Shown one piece after another: positions 60,173 to 64,000 of a DNA stretch of 64,000 nucleotides. The translations under genes and the position numbers were made by a program. The notes beneath the pieces were generated by a model, which saw only the letters and a list, made by a program, of their open reading frames with translations, was not told where the DNA came from and did not search any database. The stretch's first letter is position 1. The number at the start of each line of letters is the position of its first letter. This stretch comes from Patiriisocius_A hiemis (lineage in GTDB: Bacteria; Bacteroidota; Bacteroidia; Flavobacteriales; Flavobacteriaceae), in the NCBI RefSeq assembly GCF_031846325.1, contig NZ_JAVRHZ010000001.1, positions 372,001-436,000 on the forward strand, in the 5' to 3' direction.

Positions 60173-61255
60173 TTATTTTTTATAAAAGGGTAATTTAACA
60201 ACTTTAGCAGCTACTTTGTTTTTTCTAATTTGAATGAAAATTTCAGTATCAACTTTACTATGTTCTAGGGTCACATAACCTAAACCAATTCCTTTATTAA
60301 GAGAAGGAGACATTGTTCCACTAGTTACAACGCCAATAGTACTATCTTCATTATCAACAATTGTATAACCTTGTCGCGGAATCCCTCTTTCGAGTAACTC
60401 AAATCCAACAAGCTTTTTTGATACTCCTGTTTCTTTTTGTTTTTTTAATTTTTCTGAATTGATAAAGTCTTTTGTAAACTTTGTAATCCAACCCAATCCA
60501 GCCTCTAAAGGTGAAGTACTGTCATCTATATCATTTCCATAAAGACAGTAGCCCATTTCTAGACGTAAGGTGTCTCTTGCAGCAAGACCAATTGGTTTTA
60601 TTCCAAAATCTTTTCCAGCTTCTAAAACATGATTCCATATTTGTTCTACTTCACTATTCTTACAATATATCTCGAAACCACCACTTCCTGTATAGCCCGT
60701 TGCGCTAATAATTACATGTGGAATTCCAGCAAAATCTGAAACTTTAAACGTGTAAAATTTAATAGCACTTAAATCTTCAGAAGTTAAAGATTGCATAGCC
60801 TCAACTGCTTTAGGACCCTGAATAGCAAGAAGAGAATACTCTTCAGAAATATTTCTGAGCTCTGCCTTCATTGTGTTATGAAGGTTAATCCAGTTCCAAT
60901 CTTTCTCTATGTTGGATGCATTTACAACAAGCAACCATTTTTCAGCTTCTAATCTATACACAATTAAATCATCAACAATTCCCCCTTCTTCATTTGGAAA
61001 ACAACTGTATTGCGCTTGACCATCTACTAGCTTTGATGCATCATTACTACATACTTTTTGAATTAAATCTAAAGCATTAGGGCCTAGGACCAAAAACTCT
61101 CCCATATGAGAAACATCAAAAACGCCAACCGAATTTCTAACTGTTTCATGTTCTGCATTTACACCCTCATAAGAAACAGGCATGTTATATCCCGCAAAAG
61201 GAACCATTTTTGCGCCAAGGGCTTCATGTACTTTAGTAAGTGCTGTATTATTCAT
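60173..61255 (-). CDS. gcvT: glycine cleavage system T protein (aminomethyltransferase)
   Basis: 360 residues. HEALGAKMVPFAGYNMPVSY at the start, VFDVSHMGEFLVLGP, QYSCFPNEEGGIVDDLIVYRL (tetrahydrofolate site), and the C-terminal beta-barrel with SPSLNKGIGLGYV. Moves the methylene group from the H-protein-bound glycine to tetrahydrofolate. GcvH and GcvP are not in the window. First gene of the run toward yebC. Confidence 0.95.
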   Translation of the reverse strand: MNNTALTKVHEALGAKMVPFAGYNMPVSYEGVNAEHETVRNSVGVFDVSHMGEFLVLGPNALDLIQKVCSNDASKLVDGQAQYSCFPNEEGGIVDDLIVYRLEAEKWLLVVNASNIEKDWNWINLHNTMKAELRNISEEYSLLAIQGPKAVEAMQSLTSEDLSAIKFYTFKVSDFAGIPHVIISATGYTGSGGFEIYCKNSEVEQIWNHVLEAGKDFGIKPIGLAARDTLRLEMGYCLYGNDIDDSTSPLEAGLGWITKFTKDFINSEKLKKQKETGVSKKLVGFELLERGIPRQGYTIVDNEDSTIGVVTSGTMSPSLNKGIGLGYVTLEHSKVDTEIFIQIRKNKVAAKVVKLPFYKK

Positions 61256-61280
61256 AGTGTTTACATAAAATTTATTGTTA

Positions 61281-61288
61281 CAAATGTA
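61281..61288 (-). promoter_or_regulatory. gcvT promoter -7 box
   Basis: TACATTTG on the minus strand, 26 bases before the gcvT start. Confidence 0.42.
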
Positions 61289-61366
61289 TAGAATAGAGTT
61301 TAGGTAAATAAAGCATTTAATCCTATTTTAAGTATTATTTTTACAGTATAAGTTTTTTATATTATT

Positions 61367-62914
61367 ATGAAGATATTTTCAGCAGCACAATTACATGAGG
61401 CAGATAAAGTAACTGCAGAGAAACACAATATTACATCGTTGGATTTAATGGAGCGCGCAGGTGGGCAAATTTTTGCTTGGCTGCATCAACGTATGCAAGG
61501 TGCCCAAGTACCTATTCATATTTTTTGTGGTATTGGTAATAATGGAGGGGATGGACTAGTCTTAGGAAGACTACTAATTGAAAACGGTTATAATGTCACT
61601 ATTTATGTTGCAAATTTTACTGATAAAAGATCTAAATGTTTTTTGGTTAACTATGATAAAGTAAAGAACATAACAAAGAAGTGGCCTATTTTAATGACGA
61701 GTGAGGCAGACTTCCCTGAAATACATAAAGACGACATAATAATTGATGCAATTTTTGGTATTGGGCTAAACAGAGCTCCTGAAGGATGGGTTAAGAAATT
61801 GATTCAATACCTTAATAAAAACAAAGCTTTTACTTTGTCAATTGATATGCCAAGCGGGATGTATGCGAACCAAGCACTAGAGGATGCTGATGCTGTTATT
61901 ACATCTAATCATACCCTAGCGTTTCAAACACCTAAATTTTCTTTCTTTTTACCTGAAACGGCAAGGTTTGTTCCCTTTTTTGAAGTTTTGGATATCGGTT
62001 TAGACCCAGAATATATTTATACTACAGAACCCTATGCACAAGTAATTTCTAAACCAGAAGCACAGCAATTATACAAGCCTCGTGACAGGTTTAGTTACAA
62101 GGGCACGCATGGTCATACACTTGTTGTTGCAGGTAGTTATGGTAAGATGGGGGCAGCTGTTTTGAGTACAAAGGCTAGTTTAAAAATTGGAAGTGGGATA
62201 GTAACGACATTTATTCCGAAGGTTGGATATACAATTTTACAGACAAGTGTGCCAGAAGCTATGGTGCTTACAGACGATAATGAAAATGTACTTTCTAGTA
62301 TAAACTATAATTTTAATCCTCAATGTATTGCTGTTGGACCCGGAATAGGAACAAGTGAGCAAACGGTTAATGCTATCAAAGAACTTTTTAAAAGAAGTAA
62401 AAGTCCAATTGTTATTGATGCAGACGGACTTAATTGTATTGCAGAGGATAAAAGTTTGCTAAAATTAATCCCCAAGCAATCTATACTAACACCACATAAA
62501 GGAGAGTTAGAGCGTCTCATTGGTACTTGGAAAAATGATTATGATAAAATAAAAAAAGTGAAAGCTTTTGCTAAGAAGTACGAAGTTGTTGTTGTGATTA
62601 AAGAGACATTTACAATTGTTGTTTTTGAAGATAAGCTATACATCAACACTAGTGGTAATCAAGCTTTAGCAACTGCTGGTAGTGGTGATGTATTAACCGG
62701 AATTATTGCTGGATTAGTATCTCAGGGGTATGATAGTTTACTCGCATCTGTTTTAGGAGTGTATTTGCATGGAAGTGCAGGTGTACTAGCCTCTAAACAG
62801 ATGGGTTATGAAGGTGTTATTGCTAGTGATATTATAGACTTTATACCAGATTCTTATATAGAATTGTTTAAACAAGAGCAGGCACCACAACAAGAAAAGA
62901 CTGAAACTAAATAA
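61367..62914 (+). CDS. nnr: bifunctional NAD(P)HX epimerase/ADP-dependent dehydratase
   Basis: 515 residues. Residues 1-215: YjeF-N epimerase (SLDLMERAGGQIF, FCGIGNNGGDGLVLGRLL, IIDAIFGIGLNR). Residues about 225-505: ADP/ATP-dependent dehydratase (KGTHGHTLVVAGSYGKMGAAVLSTKAS, VIDADGLNCIAED, TPHKGELERLIG, GNQALATAGSGDVLTGIIAGLVSQG). Repairs hydrated NADH and NADPH. Followed by a hairpin terminator. Confidence 0.95.
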   Translation: MKIFSAAQLHEADKVTAEKHNITSLDLMERAGGQIFAWLHQRMQGAQVPIHIFCGIGNNGGDGLVLGRLLIENGYNVTIYVANFTDKRSKCFLVNYDKVKNITKKWPILMTSEADFPEIHKDDIIIDAIFGIGLNRAPEGWVKKLIQYLNKNKAFTLSIDMPSGMYANQALEDADAVITSNHTLAFQTPKFSFFLPETARFVPFFEVLDIGLDPEYIYTTEPYAQVISKPEAQQLYKPRDRFSYKGTHGHTLVVAGSYGKMGAAVLSTKASLKIGSGIVTTFIPKVGYTILQTSVPEAMVLTDDNENVLSSINYNFNPQCIAVGPGIGTSEQTVNAIKELFKRSKSPIVIDADGLNCIAEDKSLLKLIPKQSILTPHKGELERLIGTWKNDYDKIKKVKAFAKKYEVVVVIKETFTIVVFEDKLYINTSGNQALATAGSGDVLTGIIAGLVSQGYDSLLASVLGVYLHGSAGVLASKQMGYEGVIASDIIDFIPDSYIELFKQEQAPQQEKTETK

Positions 62915-62915
62915 A

Positions 62916-62940
62916 AAAAGCCTCAGAAAAAGAGGCTTTT
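62916..62940. terminator. terminator behind nnr
   Basis: AAAAGCCTC (62916-62924) pairs with GAGGCTTTT (62932-62940), loop AGAAAAA. Also placed to end the convergent TlpA gene. Confidence 0.78.
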
Positions 62941-62957
62941 AATTGAAGGTTTTTCCT

Positions 62958-63983
62958 TTAAATTAATCCATCCAGCACTTCGCGTAATTTAGGGTTTGAA
63001 GGTCTTGGCGCGCTTGCATCAATAATATTTCCTTGTTTGTCTATTAAAATAAATCTAGGGATTCCTTTTATTCTATAGTCTTTAATAAACTGAGATTGCC
63101 ATCCTTTTGGAGCCATAATTTGTATACCTCTCAATTCTTTGTCTGCCACCATAGCTCTCCAATCTTTATTAGCTTGTTCCCAAGAACCCTTATGGGTTTT
63201 GTCATCATCTATAGACATGCTTACAAAAGCTATTTCATTATCATGATAATCTGCTTCTATTTCTTTTAAATATGGTATTTCAACTTTACATGGTCCACAC
63301 CAAGTTGCCCAAACGTCTATATATACATACTTTCCTTTTAAATCTTCTAGAGAAGTTGTACCTCCTGCATAATTTTCGTAGTCAGCAAAAGAAGGAGAGG
63401 GAGCCCCTTTAGGTAATGCTCTTCTTAGTGCGATTAATCCAGAATAATAACTTTTATAAGACTTTACAAGTCCTTTGACATCCTCTTTGCTAGAATTAAT
63501 AACCATTGTGTCAATATCCTTGGCACTATCTATATATTCATTAAGCTTATTGGCAATATTGTTCATTTTGGTATTTAAGCCAGCTTGATTAAGACCATCA
63601 AAGTCTCCTTCAAGTAGTTTCTCTTCAAGTAAGGATTTTTTTGCTAAAAAGTTGCTGTTTTCAGAACCTGGACCAGTATAACTAACAGTTTCATCAAACT
63701 GCTCTGTATCTATTGTCATGTTAATTTCATATCCATTTTTTAGAAAAATAGTAGTTCTCTCAGATCCATTATACATAGAATAAAGACCAGCATCTACTTT
63801 AAGTGTGTCACTAAAAGTGCCGTCTTCATTTACTTGTATTTTTTTGGTATATCCTCTTTTTCTTATTTGTATAGAATTACTATTGGTATTTGTGATTATT
63901 CCTGAAAATGTTACATAATCCTTGGGTTCTTCAGCACATGCAAACATTAAAACTGCAAGTGTAGCTAGGGCTATTTTTTTCAT
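62958..63983 (-). CDS. TlpA-like thiol-disulfide lipoprotein with DUF4369 domain
   Basis: 341 residues. Lipobox Cys16 (LMFACAEE), then a DUF4369 domain (TFSGIITNTNSNSIQIRKRGYTKKIQVNEDGTFSDTLKVDAGLYSMYNG), a helical spacer, and a C-terminal thioredoxin fold with WATWCGPCK and the cis-Pro loop KGIPRFILIDKQG. Typical exported redox protein of Bacteroidota, facing the periplasm or outer membrane. Start codon lies 17 bases from the window edge. Confidence 0.9.
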   Translation of the reverse strand: MKKIALATLAVLMFACAEEPKDYVTFSGIITNTNSNSIQIRKRGYTKKIQVNEDGTFSDTLKVDAGLYSMYNGSERTTIFLKNGYEINMTIDTEQFDETVSYTGPGSENSNFLAKKSLLEEKLLEGDFDGLNQAGLNTKMNNIANKLNEYIDSAKDIDTMVINSSKEDVKGLVKSYKSYYSGLIALRRALPKGAPSPSFADYENYAGGTTSLEDLKGKYVYIDVWATWCGPCKVEIPYLKEIEADYHDNEIAFVSMSIDDDKTHKGSWEQANKDWRAMVADKELRGIQIMAPKGWQSQFIKDYRIKGIPRFILIDKQGNIIDASAPRPSNPKLREVLDGLI

Positions 63984-64000
63984 AGGTAAGCGATTTATTC

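Overview
The window is chromosomal DNA of a member of the Bacteroidota, most likely a marine-type Flavobacteriaceae. The evidence is the AT-rich sequence, the lack of Shine-Dalgarno sites, repeated promoter boxes of the TAnnTTTG type, a gldI gliding gene, a FecA-like TonB receptor, lipoprotein signals everywhere, and many families typical of this group (DUF4252, DUF3822, DUF4126, DUF6122, DUF6090). Coding density is high and most genes sit in short operons with overlapping or abutting ends.

Region 1-37.6 kb is core genome. In order: the end of a TonB receptor, a small tandem Cys-module protein, guaB, an OmpH/Skp chaperone, three consecutive parvulin-type periplasmic isomerases (SurA/PpiD-like), a MoxR ATPase, an acyltransferase, aconitase, a TlpA-like thioredoxin, two tRNA-Pro genes, trxB, a sugar nucleotidyltransferase, an S41 protease lipoprotein, an ECF sigma/DUF4252 operon, purB, a sirtuin, TrmH-like methyltransferase, rdgB, a DEAD-box helicase, the nrnA-gldI-cyclophilin/FKBP operon, phoD-like phosphatase, ndk, recF and ribH.

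Region 37.6-47.3 kb is accessory and is the most interesting part. Between ribH and miaE lies a run of small, unrelated, mostly hypothetical genes, all on the + strand. They are separated by imperfect palindromic sites of about 90-200 bp. Each site has a left arm with ACAAC-(A/G)A(T/C)-GTATA and a right arm with TATAC-RARACC-GTTGTG. The arms pair but the right arm carries extra unpaired bases, and the site centres vary and often hold their own hairpin. Stop codons lie 0-25 bases before the left arm, and several start codons lie within 30 bases after the right arm. This is the layout of an integron-type gene-cassette array (attC-like sites), but the core box is GTTGTG rather than classical GTTRRRY and no integrase is in the window. 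Codon use (many CGA/CGG arginines) also differs from the core. Cargo includes a DUF3703/cation-transporter pair, a cupin, DUF6090, a hotdog thioesterase, lipoproteins, a zinc-ribbon/DUF2975/XRE unit, and one cassette with no visible gene.

Region 47.3-64 kb returns to core genome: miaE, dnaX, RNase P RNA (rnpB), rsmD, DUF3822, a RecD-like helicase, DUF4126, a fusion of KdsB (CMP-Kdo synthetase) with a KdnB-like Kdo 8-dehydrogenase, an acyltransferase, a calcium-free looking secreted propeller-like lipoprotein, yebC, pterin dehydratase, a reductase, gcvT, the bifunctional NAD(P)HX repair enzyme, and a TlpA/DUF4369 lipoprotein. The KdsB-KdnB fusion suggests that the inner-core sugar of the outer-membrane lipopolysaccharide is the 8-amino form of Kdo.
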